Assembly: GCF_001591965.1 (NCBI RefSeq)
Contig: NZ_BCVX01000010.1
Coordinates: forward strand, 62,001 to 126,000
DNA length: 64,000 nt
From: Lysinibacillus odysseyi 34hs-1 = NBRC 100172
Lineage (GTDB): Bacteria > Bacillota > Bacilli > Bacillales_A > Planococcaceae
Direction of reading: 5' to 3'
Within the stretch, counting starts at the first letter, position 1. Each line of letters starts with the position of its first letter. Below the pieces are notes generated by a model. That model had not been told where the DNA came from, ran no database searches, and saw only the letters and a program-made list of their open reading frames with translations. Shown piece by piece: positions 1 to 8,795 of this stretch. Both the position numbers and the translations under genes were made by a program.

Positions 1-383
1 ATATCTATTAAGTTCATATATTCCAATGCTTGGTCTACAAACTTTTCATCTTCCGCATTTAAACGCCCCTTTGAATATGGATAGCGCCCAAAAGAAACAA
101 GCTCACGGACTGTTAAACGGATATTCAAGTGATTGGCCTGTTTCAAGATGGCCACGCGTTTCGCGAAGGCGTCTGACTTCATTCTTTTTACATCTGTTTG
201 ATCTAAAAACACTTCCCCTGTATCAGCGTCTAGAAGACGGCTCACCATCGATAATAGCGTCGATTTTCCCGCACCATTCGGCCCGATAAAGGAAGTGATT
301 GCTCGAGGCTGGATTTTCAATGTTACATTTTCAACGACGGGTTTTTTCCCAAAGCTTTTAGAAAGCCCTTTAATTTCAATCAT
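1..383 (-). CDS. yclP: Siderophore ABC transporter ATP-binding protein, 3' part outside the window
   Basis: Cytoplasmic ATPase of a petrobactin/ferric-siderophore importer. About 127 N-terminal residues are present; the rest lies left of position 1. The Walker A motif GPNGAGKST is at about residues 34-42. The start ATG at 383 overlaps the stop of the upstream permease (ATGA), so the two are translationally coupled. With the two permeases it matches the Bacillus yclNOP order. The binding-protein gene (yclQ type) would be expected further left and cannot be seen. Iron control follows from the Fur boxes ahead of yclN. Confidence 0.9.
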   Translation of the reverse strand, partial: MIEIKGLSKSFGKKPVVENVTLKIQPRAITSFIGPNGAGKSTLLSMVSRLLDADTGEVFLDQTDVKRMKSDAFAKRVAILKQANHLNIRLTVRELVSFGRYPYSKGRLNAEDEKFVDQALEYMNLID

Positions 384-1336
384 CCTGCTTTCCTACTTTC
401 CTTCAGTAATAAGTAAATAAAGTAAATCCCACCGACAAAGTTAATGACCACACTAATTGTTGTATTTAAATGGAATATATGCTGCACGATAAATTGCCCG
501 CCGACAAGCGCAATAATACTGATCAGGCTTGCCCCGGCAATTAAGACCGAATGTTTATAGGTTGCTAAATATTGATATGCTAAATTTGCTACAATTAAGC
601 CTAAGAATGTGACGGGACCAACCAGCGCTGTCGAAGTTGCGATTAAAATAGAAGATAATATGAGCACCTGTAATACGATCCTATCATAGTTCACCCCGAG
701 GTTAATCGCATTGTCTCGGCCTAAAGAGACAACGTCCAAATCACGCAATAACCGATATCCATAAATAAATGCCAGACCAAGGATAACGATAGCAATAAGC
801 AGCAGCTCCGTCTTTACATTCATAAAGCTCGCAAACAAACGTGCCTGCAGACTTTCATACTCTACAGGATCAATCAGGACCTGCATAAATGTGACAAGGC
901 TTCCCAGCAATGTCCCGATAATCATCCCAGCTAATAATAGAAGAAAAATGGGGTATTTATCCGCCCGGAATAAAAATCGATATAAGATTATAGCGAAAAT
1001 CACCATTGCGATAATCGATAAACCAAAATTTAAATAACGGCTTACAACGAAAATAGAAGCCGAACCTGCTGTAAAGTAGATGATTGTTTGTACTACTTCG
1101 TACATAGAGTCAATGCCCATTACAGAAGGCGTTAATAGACGGTTATGTGTTACTGTCTGGAATATTACTGTGGCATACGCAATGGCTGTCCCAGTAATCA
1201 CCATCGCAGCTAAGCGCTCAAGACGCTTTGGAAAGGCGTAGCTAAAACCGCCTTGAATATTATAAAAAGCAAACAGAGCCATAAAGATTAATGCAATAAC
1301 AGCCAAAATAATCAGCTTTGTACTATTTTTTCGCAT
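380..1336 (-). CDS. yclO: Siderophore ABC transporter permease YclO
   Basis: Integral membrane permease (FecCD family) of the ferric petrobactin-type importer, 318 residues with about nine to ten hydrophobic segments. It has the family layout, including the cytoplasmic loop LGRDNAINLGV that contacts the ATPase. ATG at 1336 follows a GGGGG Shine-Dalgarno and overlaps the end of yclN by 14 bp; its own stop overlaps yclP. It would form the channel together with YclN. Petrobactin specificity is inferred from similarity to Bacillus YclNOPQ and was not tested. Confidence 0.9.
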   Translation of the reverse strand: MRKNSTKLIILAVIALIFMALFAFYNIQGGFSYAFPKRLERLAAMVITGTAIAYATVIFQTVTHNRLLTPSVMGIDSMYEVVQTIIYFTAGSASIFVVSRYLNFGLSIIAMVIFAIILYRFLFRADKYPIFLLLLAGMIIGTLLGSLVTFMQVLIDPVEYESLQARLFASFMNVKTELLLIAIVILGLAFIYGYRLLRDLDVVSLGRDNAINLGVNYDRIVLQVLILSSILIATSTALVGPVTFLGLIVANLAYQYLATYKHSVLIAGASLISIIALVGGQFIVQHIFHLNTTISVVINFVGGIYFIYLLLKESRKAG

Positions 1337-2279
1337 ATGCTTTCCCCCTAAACAACATAATTAAGAAGATCGCACTGCCAATTACTGCGACTGTTGTATT
1401 TACCGGAATTTCATATGGATGAACAATTAACCGGCTTATAATATCACATACCAGCAGAAACGCTGCACCCATGAAAATCGTATGAGGAATCGTTTTACGT
1501 AAATTATCCCCCAAATATAGTGAAACAAGGTTTGGTACAATCAAGCCCAAGAACGGAATAATACCGACTGTTAACACAACCGTTGTTGAAATAATTGCTA
1601 CAATGACAAGGCCGATATTTAACACTGTACGATAACTTAAACCTAAGTTCTTCGCAAAGTCCTCCCCCATACCTGCTACTGTAAATTTATTTGCATAAAT
1701 ATAAGCAATAATAATCGCCGGCACCGCTACGTATAATAGCTCATAACGGCCTGATACGACTAATGTAAAACTTCCTAAGAAAAATGTATCAACATTTTGT
1801 AATACATTTGCTTCATATCCGAGGAATGTCGAGATAGCGCCGATGATATTACCGTACATAATCCCGATTAATGGAACAAAAATGACATCCTTGAACTTAA
1901 TACGTTCAAGCAGCTGCATAAAAATAAATGTTCCAACTAACGCGAACACAAAGCTAAACAGGATTTGCCCCATATAAGACAAGCCCGTAAAAAAGATCAT
2001 TGAAACAATGACACCTAGTTTTGCTGCATCAAGTGTACCGGCCGTTGTCGGCGATACAAACTTGTTTCGGCTTAAACTTTGCATAATTAAGCCTGCAATC
2101 CCCATTCCTGCCCCTGCCAAAATAATTGCCATTAAACGGGGCAATCGACTCATTAAAAAGATTTGTGTCTTATCTGATTCCCAATCGAGCAGATCGCTCG
2201 GCTTAATATCAATGGCACCTATAAAGAGCGAGATAAAGGATAGGATAACAGTTGCTACTACTAACATCCATAATCTCAT
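1323..2279 (-). CDS. yclN: Siderophore ABC transporter permease YclN
   Basis: First gene of the importer operon, 318 residues, FecCD-type permease. It carries the family block SRLPRLMAIILAGAG and the motif NKFVSPTTAGT close to the N-terminus, as in Bacillus YclN (about 316 residues). I chose ATG at 2279, which has a GGGGA Shine-Dalgarno about 7 bases ahead. An in-frame TTG at 2309 would add ten residues but has no ribosome binding site and lies next to the Fur box. Repression by iron-loaded Fur is expected from the two boxes just upstream. Confidence 0.9.
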   Translation of the reverse strand: MRLWMLVVATVILSFISLFIGAIDIKPSDLLDWESDKTQIFLMSRLPRLMAIILAGAGMGIAGLIMQSLSRNKFVSPTTAGTLDAAKLGVIVSMIFFTGLSYMGQILFSFVFALVGTFIFMQLLERIKFKDVIFVPLIGIMYGNIIGAISTFLGYEANVLQNVDTFFLGSFTLVVSGRYELLYVAVPAIIIAYIYANKFTVAGMGEDFAKNLGLSYRTVLNIGLVIVAIISTTVVLTVGIIPFLGLIVPNLVSLYLGDNLRKTIPHTIFMGAAFLLVCDIISRLIVHPYEIPVNTTVAVIGSAIFLIMLFRGKAYAKK

Positions 2280-2317
2280 TTGTAATCCCCATAAAAGATA
2301 TTTTCTCAATAAATATA

Positions 2318-2340
2318 TTGATAACGATTATCACTATTGA
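2318..2340 (-). promoter_or_regulatory. Fur box upstream of yclN
   Basis: The sequence TTGATAACGATTATCACTA is close to the classical Fur consensus GATAATGATTATCATTATC. It lies about 40 bp ahead of the yclN ATG, where it would block the promoter when iron is plentiful. Confidence 0.85.
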
Positions 2341-2387
2341 GTCGTCTTTCATTATAAACAACGTAAATAGTAAAATCAATATCTACT

Positions 2388-2406
2388 CGATAATCATTAT
2401 CAACTA
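2388..2406 (-). promoter_or_regulatory. Second Fur box upstream of yclN
   Basis: CGATAATCATTATCAACTA contains a 7-1-7 type inverted repeat (GATAATC/ATTATC). It lies about 70 bp from the first box. Paired boxes suggest cooperative iron repression of yclNOP. Confidence 0.75.
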
Positions 2407-2640
2407 TAAAATGAAAAATGAAGAAATTCGTAATTTTAAGCTTTTTCCAAGTTTTTAGCAGTAAAAAATTCACTCTAATTTTAGGGTTTTTATATTGCTT
2501 CTATTCTATTTAATAGTCATTCCAAATAATGAAAATTCATTCTCAAGTAACATTTATGTAAATTTGAAAATTACTATACTTAGTAAGTCCTTTTATCTGA
2601 TTCATCCTAAAAGGAATGTCTCTCTTCCTATTTAAATTGT
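2407..2640. other. Noncoding stretch between yclN promoter region and racemase terminator
   Basis: AT-rich DNA without a convincing gene. A minus-strand reading frame at 2543-2755 has no ribosome binding site and runs through the racemase terminator, so I do not call it. No structured RNA was recognised. Confidence 0.6.
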
Positions 2641-2654
2641 TCTTTTTATTAATC

Positions 2655-2698
2655 GGGAATAGAAAAGGAGAGGATGCTCTAACAGATACACCTCTCCT
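2655..2698 (-). terminator. Terminator of the racemase operon
   Basis: On the minus strand AGGAGAGG pairs with CCTCTCCT across a 17-base loop, followed by TTTCTATT. It sits about 60 bases after the racemase stop codon. Confidence 0.65.
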
Positions 2699-2758
2699 AG
2701 CATAAATTTCTTTATCATTTTCTCCTGCCAAATATAAACTGTCCCTGCCGGGCAACCT

Positions 2759-3865
2759 TTAGGCCAATACAATTTTCCGCTCAGCAATTTGTTCAATAAA
2801 CGATTGTTTTACCGTATAGCCTAAGCCTGGTTTATCGGAAATGGAAATCAGCCCATTTTCCACCTTTACCTCTGGGTCTATAATATCTTCATCCCAGTAG
2901 CGGCTTGAGGCTGCTGTATCCCCAGGCAAAGTAAATCCGCTAAGGCTTGCGACTGCAACTGCCTGCGCTCTGCCGATTCCAGCCTCCAGCATCCCGCCAC
3001 ACCAGATAGAAATGCCATGCTTAACACCATAATCGTGGATACGCTTTGTCTCTGTAATTCCCCCGACACGGGCAACCTTTAAATTCACAACCTGACAGCT
3101 TCCTAACATTACAGCGCGCTTCATATCTTCTATCGAGGTAATACTTTCATCAAGGCAAATCGGCGTTGAAAGCTCCTTTTGCAGCAGCGCATGCTCTACT
3201 AAATCGTCATGAGCGAGCGGCTGCTCAATCATTAGTAAATTAAATTCATCCAATGCTTTTAGGAGCGGTAAGTCTGCCAACGTATAAGCAGAATTGGCAT
3301 CTGCCATAAGAGGCAGATTACCAAAACGCGAACGAATTGTTTGAATCAGCTCGATATCCCGGCCCGGCTTAATTTTTACCTTTACCCGCTTATAGCCCTG
3401 CGCTATATAATCTTCGATAATCTGGAACAACTCTTCATCTGTTGGCTGCAGCCCGACACTAATCCCGATTTCAACCTTTTTTCGTGTCCCCCCGATTGCC
3501 TCAGAAAGCGGTCTATTAATCAATTTGGCATATATATCCCATACAGCCCCTTCAATAGCGGCCTTCGCCATGTTATTACGCCGAATTGGCTTAAATAACT
3601 CACTTACCTCGTCAGGATGGGTCAATTCTCTCTGCAATAACATAGGAATAAGAAAATCCTCCAGCATATGCAAACTTGTTTTAGCTGTTTCCTCCGTGTA
3701 TGAAGGAGCTTCAAACGCTACGCCCTCTCCCCATCCTATGACACCCGATTCATCCTTTGCCTGAATGACAAGGACCGGTTTATCTTGAACCGCACCAAAA
3801 CTTGTAACAAAGGGGTTTTTCATTCTCATTTTTACTATATAAATCGTTACTTCTATTAACTTCAT
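2759..3865 (-). CDS. N-succinyl/N-acylamino acid racemase (MenC-related enolase superfamily)
   Basis: Enolase-superfamily enzyme of 368 residues that racemizes N-succinyl- (or N-acyl-) amino acids; relatives also make o-succinylbenzoate for menaquinone. Visible catalytic features are the KVKIKPG lysine pair, metal ligands in MADANSAY, IEQP and CLDES, and the second-base lysine in NLKVARVGG. ATG at 3865 has GAGGAG seven bases ahead; an upstream extension lacks a site. It lies 10 bp after a GNAT gene and no other men genes are nearby. That pairing matches the known Geobacillus N-succinylamino acid racemase pathway and favours amino-acid metabolism over menaquinone synthesis. This functional choice is an inference. 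Confidence 0.85.
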   Translation of the reverse strand: MKLIEVTIYIVKMRMKNPFVTSFGAVQDKPVLVIQAKDESGVIGWGEGVAFEAPSYTEETAKTSLHMLEDFLIPMLLQRELTHPDEVSELFKPIRRNNMAKAAIEGAVWDIYAKLINRPLSEAIGGTRKKVEIGISVGLQPTDEELFQIIEDYIAQGYKRVKVKIKPGRDIELIQTIRSRFGNLPLMADANSAYTLADLPLLKALDEFNLLMIEQPLAHDDLVEHALLQKELSTPICLDESITSIEDMKRAVMLGSCQVVNLKVARVGGITETKRIHDYGVKHGISIWCGGMLEAGIGRAQAVAVASLSGFTLPGDTAASSRYWDEDIIDPEVKVENGLISISDKPGLGYTVKQSFIEQIAERKIVLA

Positions 3866-3875
3866 CTTTAACTCC

Positions 3876-4703
3876 TCACATGGCAAAAAGCGTACGTTTG
3901 ACAAATAAATAATGACTGACATGCTCATTTGTAGGTGTTAAGCAAACAATCATATATCCCTGACGGAATAATGTTTGGAATATTGTACGTGTTTTATAAC
4001 GCCAATCCTCCGCAAGTGAAGGACTTTCTACCTTAATTTTCATAAAGCTGGATGGAATGGCAAGTGTATAAGCATCCTTTAAATAAGAAATATCACTATC
4101 AAACTGATGTTCACTATCTAAAACCGGCAATCCAACAATTGTTAAAGAAGAAGGAACAATTTCTGCAGCCGAATCTTTCAGCTCATCAATTTTTGCATCC
4201 CAACGTATATGGTCTTCATCTTGTATATTCCATTCTACAATTAGTCGGTCTGTTGGAATGGCCGATGCTTCGCCCATTTCCGGCTCCCGGTTTTCAATAT
4301 AAGCTGTCCCATATGCCCGGAGCTTTGTGAAATACAGATAAGCCGTCCTTGCCTCCAACGGTTCAAATAGCCATTGGCACTTTGTATAGCCCAGTTCATC
4401 GGCAAGTTCTTTTTGCTTCAGCTTTAAAAGTTCCCCTACCCCTATCTCGCGGTATTGGCGTTTAATACCTAGGAGGTGCGAATATAAAACTCCTTCGCTT
4501 GACCGATCCCCATCCCCATAGCTAAAGCCAATTAGCTCCCCCTCTAAATAAGCTCCTACCAATAATGTGCTGTTTAGGTCCTCCTTCAGCATTTGATGCA
4601 TCGGCTCATACGTATCCTGCCAAATTTCCCGTTCTAAATCAAACACCTTTTCTAGTTCTTCTTTTGTCGTGACCTGCTTCACTAGTACCGATTCCAACAT
4701 CAT
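3876..4703 (-). CDS. GNAT acetyl/succinyltransferase, COG3375-like
   Basis: Protein of 275 residues with a GNAT acyltransferase fold in the first half: an acyl-CoA-binding region around residues 80-95 (LLGIKRQYREIGVGELL) and the sequence following it. It resembles the predicted acyltransferases encoded next to N-succinylamino acid racemases; there the partner is a succinyl-CoA:D-amino acid N-succinyltransferase. Here it is the first gene of a two-gene unit with the racemase. Start ATG 4703 follows GGGGAGG; the adjacent ATG at 4700 is an alternative. The desuccinylase of that pathway is not in the immediate neighbourhood. Confidence 0.75.
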   Translation of the reverse strand: MMLESVLVKQVTTKEELEKVFDLEREIWQDTYEPMHQMLKEDLNSTLLVGAYLEGELIGFSYGDGDRSSEGVLYSHLLGIKRQYREIGVGELLKLKQKELADELGYTKCQWLFEPLEARTAYLYFTKLRAYGTAYIENREPEMGEASAIPTDRLIVEWNIQDEDHIRWDAKIDELKDSAAEIVPSSLTIVGLPVLDSEHQFDSDISYLKDAYTLAIPSSFMKIKVESPSLAEDWRYKTRTIFQTLFRQGYMIVCLTPTNEHVSHYLFVKRTLFAM

Positions 4704-4931
4704 TTAACGCCTCCCCACGCTTTTTTATAAAGCTGTCTTAACAAATTAATTGCTTTCCATTTGTTTTACCACTCTCAAGTAAGGCTAGGCACCTTGACGT
4801 TTTCTTTTCCATTCCCCGTTATTTTAATAATATCACTCAAGCATTTATATTTCATTTTCTTCCATCCAAATTATATGCCCATTTAAAAGAATAGTCAGAT
4901 ACTTATATTTCTTATGCAGCATTTTTTCTAT

Positions 4932-4964
4932 AAAAAAACCAGAGAAACGAAACCGTTTCTCTGG
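4932..4964 (-). terminator. Terminator of dtpT
   Basis: An 11-bp perfect stem CCAGAGAAACG/CGTTTCTCTGG with a 4-base loop is followed on the minus strand by TTTTTTTATAG. Confidence 0.92.
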
Positions 4965-4994
4965 AAGAGCATGGCCTTAAGCCATAAGTTATTT

Positions 4995-6479
4995 TTATTT
5001 AATACCACGCATTGCACGTGAAATCATCGGGCTCATAAATAGAAGCACAATACCCAGGAAGACTGATATTCCTCCAAGTACACCGAAATAAGAAGTTTCA
5101 GATACCAATTCATAAATACGCACTAATTGTGCATTAATAGCCTGTGCAGCCGCTGAGGCTAAGAACCACAGAGCCATCGTTTGACCCGCAAATGCCTGAG
5201 GTGCTAACTTTGTTGTAGCAGATAATCCTACCGGTGAAAGTAAAAGCTCACCAAGTACGACTAGGAAGAATGAAAGCACAACCCATAACGGATTGATTAA
5301 AGCACCCGTTCCTGTCAGAAGAATCGCTGCTACCATGATAAGGAATGAAGCCCCCGCGAAGAATAGAGAAAGTGCAAATTTCTTCGGTGTTGATGGTCCA
5401 CGTTCCCCAAGCTTTGCCCAGATGAAAGCAAATACAGGAGCCAATGTAATGATAAAGAGCGGGTTCAATGATTGGAACCAAGCCGGCTCTATTTTAAAAT
5501 CGCCAAGCATCAAATTTGTACGTGTATCGACAAAAGTTGCTAAAATCGTTGACGATTGCTCCTGAATTGCCCAGAACATAACCGCACAGATGAACAACGG
5601 AATATAAGCTAATAGACGGGATTTCTCGTCTGCATTCGTCTTTGGACTACGGTACATATAAGCTATGAAGATTGTAGGAATTAATACCCCTAAAGTCGTA
5701 ATTAATAATGAGAAGTTACCAATAGTAAAATGGCCTGTCATGTACGTAACGATTCCAATAATCGCAATTACGATAGCTGCTACACCGAAAGTTGTAAACG
5801 TCTTTTTACGTTCACCGGGAAGCAGAGGATTTGTAGGCTGAGATCCAGCCAGCCCAAGGTTTCTCTTTGTCACCCAGAAAACAACTAAGCCAACGAACAT
5901 ACCAACAGCCGCTACAGCGAACCCTGCATGGAAGCCCCATTCTTTTTGTGTCCAGCCTACTAAAAGCGGTGATAAGAATGCCCCCATATTAATTCCCATG
6001 TAGAAAATAGAGAATCCAGAGTCACGGCGGGGGTCATTTGCTGAATATAAATCACCCACTACAGATGATACATTCGGTTTCAATAATCCAGTACCGATGA
6101 TGATTAATACCATTGAGGCGTATAACGCGGTTACCCCTCCAGGAAGCGACAGCGCAATATGACCAAGCATGATCATAATACCGCCGTAGAACACTGCTCT
6201 CTGTGTACCTAAAATACGGTCGGCAATCCAACCACCAATAATCCCTGACATATAAATTAACGAACCATAAATCGACATGATAATGTTCGCCTGTTCACGA
6301 TCTAATCCTAAACCACCATCTTTTACTGCATAGTACATGTAGAAGATCAGAATGGCTCGCATTCCGTAGTATGAGAAACGTTCCCAAAATTCAGTAAAGA
6401 ATAAGGAGAACAATCCTTTTGGATGCCCAATGAAGCCTTTTTGTGGTACGGATTTGACGATCTCTTCTTTGCTAAGCAT
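4995..6479 (-). CDS. dtpT: Proton-dependent di-/tripeptide transporter (POT family)
   Basis: Cytoplasmic-membrane proton-coupled oligopeptide importer of 494 residues with about 14 hydrophobic segments. The first helix carries the POT signature EFWERFSYYGMRA (ExxERFxYYG) used for proton coupling. Length and sequence fit the DtpT/YclF group. It stands alone between a 612-bp upstream region and a strong terminator. A CodY-box-like site lies about 40 bp ahead of the ATG, which would suit a peptide transporter controlled by nutrient status. Confidence 0.93.
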   Translation of the reverse strand: MLSKEEIVKSVPQKGFIGHPKGLFSLFFTEFWERFSYYGMRAILIFYMYYAVKDGGLGLDREQANIIMSIYGSLIYMSGIIGGWIADRILGTQRAVFYGGIMIMLGHIALSLPGGVTALYASMVLIIIGTGLLKPNVSSVVGDLYSANDPRRDSGFSIFYMGINMGAFLSPLLVGWTQKEWGFHAGFAVAAVGMFVGLVVFWVTKRNLGLAGSQPTNPLLPGERKKTFTTFGVAAIVIAIIGIVTYMTGHFTIGNFSLLITTLGVLIPTIFIAYMYRSPKTNADEKSRLLAYIPLFICAVMFWAIQEQSSTILATFVDTRTNLMLGDFKIEPAWFQSLNPLFIITLAPVFAFIWAKLGERGPSTPKKFALSLFFAGASFLIMVAAILLTGTGALINPLWVVLSFFLVVLGELLLSPVGLSATTKLAPQAFAGQTMALWFLASAAAQAINAQLVRIYELVSETSYFGVLGGISVFLGIVLLFMSPMISRAMRGIK

Positions 6480-6515
6480 GAAAATACCTTCTTCCGTATA
6501 TTAAAATAATATTTC

Positions 6516-6530
6516 ATTTATCTGACAATT
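6516..6530 (-). promoter_or_regulatory. Candidate CodY box ahead of dtpT
   Basis: On the minus strand AATTGTCAGATAAAT matches 12 of 15 positions of the CodY consensus AATTTTCWGAAAATT. It lies in the dtpT promoter region. Three mismatches make this a suggestion only. Confidence 0.4.
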
Positions 6531-6976
6531 CAAATTACAGACAGTTGTCCGTGTCAGAAATATAATACTTCATTACATTAAAAGATTCAGAAGAATTTTG
6601 CAAGTATTTTAATAATGTTAGAAATGTCAATTTTTTCAGTATTTTCTGTCACTTTTACGACTTTTTGCTACAGGTCAAACCTCTTTACCCATTTTTTCAT
6701 TAATAGAATCCACCCAAAAAACGCCCATTGTTCCTCTATTTACAGACTATTTTAATTATCTCAGAATAACGATTAATTACATGCCTAGGCTGTTTATTCA
6801 AATAGAATGAATTACCAGTACAGGAATAGATTTTACCTTTCCCTAAAGCTGGCTGTACGGATGACTAGCGATGATTACCTAATAAAACGGAAAGCAGAGA
6901 TTCACAAATACATACATATGATGTAAATACCCCCGCTACGCATACAGCTAGCCGGCGCAAGTTTATTTCCTGAGAT
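6531..6976. other. Long noncoding stretch between hflX and dtpT
   Basis: This stretch lies downstream of hflX and contains the distal dtpT promoter region. I found no open frame with a ribosome binding site and no recognised riboswitch. It may hold decayed sequence. Confidence 0.5.
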
Positions 6977-7012
6977 AAAAAAGAAAGCGCCTAAAAAGTT
7001 ATTTAAAGGCGC
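6977..7012 (-). terminator. Terminator of hflX
   Basis: On the minus strand GCGCCT pairs with AGGCGC (with additional A-T pairs inside), followed by TTTCTTTTTT. Confidence 0.85.
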
Positions 7013-7091
7013 CTTCTCTCACTGGATAATCTTATCTTGAAGAACTGCCGCAGGAGAGACGTTATTAAACTGCAGACTTTTAGGCTGTTCC

Positions 7092-8378
7092 TTAACTTAC
7101 AACGTATTGTTCATACTTCTGGAAATCCGCCTCTTTCAATTCAAGTTCTACAAGAGTTCCTTCCTCCTCATAAGAAGTGCTGAAAATGGTGGCCGCCTCA
7201 TTTAAATAAGAGACAACTCCTCCTTTATCATAAGGGATGAGCATTTTGCACGTAACATAGTTGGAAAAAATATGCTGCTTGATCATCTGCACTAGTTCGT
7301 CTAGCCCTTCTCCTTCTTTTGCCGCAGTCCATACATTATCACCGCTGACAAGTGGATACTTAACGCCTGCAAGGTCTGATTTGTTATATACATAGATAGT
7401 AGGAATATCTTCGACCCCGACAGCCTTTAATGTCTCATTTGTCACGTTAATCATAAAACTATGTTCTTCATTCGATACATCTACGACATGAAGCAAAAGA
7501 TCAGCATCGCGTGCCTCCTCCAGTGTTGAACGGAAGGCTTTTACAAGATGGTGAGGCAATTTGCTGACAAACCCAACTGTATCCGTCAGGAGAAATGTTT
7601 TGTTGTCGGAAAGTTCAATATTTCGCACTGATGTTTCCAACGTGGCAAATAACATGTCCTTTTCAAATACACGCTTTGAATCCTCCTGCCCTATTTTTGC
7701 GAGAAGCTGATTCATAATAGTGGATTTACCGGCATTTGTATAGCCTACTAACGACACAACCGGCATAGCATTTTTACGTCGCTGCTTGCGCTGTGTTTCA
7801 CGCTGTTCCTTTACCTGCTCAAGTTCCCGCCGCAGCTTGGCTATCTGATCTTCAATTTTCCTGCGGTCCAGCTCAAGCTTTGTTTCACCGGCACCACGGT
7901 TTTTAAACCCTCCGCCCGTACCGCCCCCTTGTCGGGATAAAGAAGCATGCAGCCCTACCAGGCGAGGCAGCATATATTGCAGCTGGGCAAGCTCTACTTG
8001 CATTTGAGCTTCCCGCGTCTTCGCACGGCGACTGAAAATATCTAAAATAAGCATCGTCCGGTCGATTACTTTACATTCTAAATCCCGCTCCAAATTACGA
8101 ATTTGAGACGGTGATAATTCATCGTTAAAAATAACAATGTTAGCGTTCTTCTCCTCAACAAATGCCTTGATTTCTTCAATTTTACCGGTACCTACGTAAT
8201 GGGAAGGATTAACGCGCTCCAAGTTTTGTGTCACATATCCTGCTATTTCCACATCTAAAGCTACAGCCAGGTTTGCCAGCTCTTCCATGGAATAATCGAA
8301 ATGTTTGTCACTTTGCAAATTGACACCAACTAGAACGCCCTTTTCCTGCAGTATTTCAATATCCTTTAAATTGTTCAC
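7092..8378 (-). CDS. hflX: GTPase HflX, ribosome-associated
   Basis: GTPase of 428 residues that binds 50S subunits and splits or rescues stalled/heat-damaged ribosomes. The N-terminal HflX domain (about 1-200) ends in a glycine-rich linker and coiled coil. G motifs are GYTNAGKST (212-220), DTVGF (266-270) and NKSD (332-335). Start is GTG at 8378 behind a strong AGGAGGG; the Shine-Dalgarno overlaps the stop of a possible small upstream gene. A minus-strand terminator follows. Confidence 0.95.
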   Translation of the reverse strand: MNNLKDIEILQEKGVLVGVNLQSDKHFDYSMEELANLAVALDVEIAGYVTQNLERVNPSHYVGTGKIEEIKAFVEEKNANIVIFNDELSPSQIRNLERDLECKVIDRTMLILDIFSRRAKTREAQMQVELAQLQYMLPRLVGLHASLSRQGGGTGGGFKNRGAGETKLELDRRKIEDQIAKLRRELEQVKEQRETQRKQRRKNAMPVVSLVGYTNAGKSTIMNQLLAKIGQEDSKRVFEKDMLFATLETSVRNIELSDNKTFLLTDTVGFVSKLPHHLVKAFRSTLEEARDADLLLHVVDVSNEEHSFMINVTNETLKAVGVEDIPTIYVYNKSDLAGVKYPLVSGDNVWTAAKEGEGLDELVQMIKQHIFSNYVTCKMLIPYDKGGVVSYLNEAATIFSTSYEEEGTLVELELKEADFQKYEQYVVS

Positions 8379-8388
8379 AAAATCCCTC

Positions 8389-8613
8389 CTACGTGCTAAT
8401 TATCCACATCGTAACACAGAAAAGGGGAGCCTCAAAAGGATTTGGGGCATCCCTGTTTATTCTTCTTATTTCAAGTATCGGATACACTTTTGGAAATTCG
8501 ATTTCTATTTCCCCGGTTTGCTTATAAATAGCTACATTTGCGGCTATCACTACTGTAAGGCAGTCAATAAATTCAGAGACAATTTCATACAATGCGCAGT
8601 CTAAAAACCGCAC
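8389..8613 (-). CDS. Possible small hypothetical protein upstream of hflX
   Basis: A 74-codon frame starting with GTG at 8613 behind a weak GAAG sequence. I do not recognise the product; it has a hydrophobic patch near residues 18-30 and an acidic stretch after that. Its TAG stop overlaps the hflX Shine-Dalgarno (TAGGAGGG), which would suit translational coupling, and the codon use resembles its neighbours. It may equally be a chance frame in the hflX leader. Confidence 0.35.
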   Translation of the reverse strand: MRFLDCALYEIVSEFIDCLTVVIAANVAIYKQTGEIEIEFPKVYPILEIRRINRDAPNPFEAPLFCVTMWIIST

Positions 8614-8795
8614 TTGCTTCTAACCATATATATAGGCTGTCCCATTAAACGCCCCCAGCTACATAATGCATATTTGCTGCCTTGAGAAACTGACAGAAAG
8701 ACTGGAAAATTACCCTTCTTTATTCCCAATCGCCAAATGACACGTGATCCTTTCAGTATGATAAACTGAAATTACTTTAAATAAAGAGGTTGAAA

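Noticed and set aside
26-289. 87-codon plus-strand frame at the left edge
   Set aside because: It is antisense to the clear ATP-binding protein coding sequence with Walker A motif.
2543-2755. 70-codon minus-strand frame between the racemase gene and the yclN promoter
   Set aside because: No ribosome binding site, crosses the racemase terminator, and the product has no recognisable features.
2759-3865. Calling the enolase-superfamily enzyme menC (o-succinylbenzoate synthase)
   Set aside because: Racemase and OSB synthase share all visible residues; the GNAT neighbour and lack of men genes favour the racemase role, so no menC symbol was assigned.
6531-6976. Possible riboswitch or T-box in the long dtpT upstream region
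   Set aside because: No conserved aptamer pattern, no T-box motif and no terminator/antiterminator pair ahead of dtpT.
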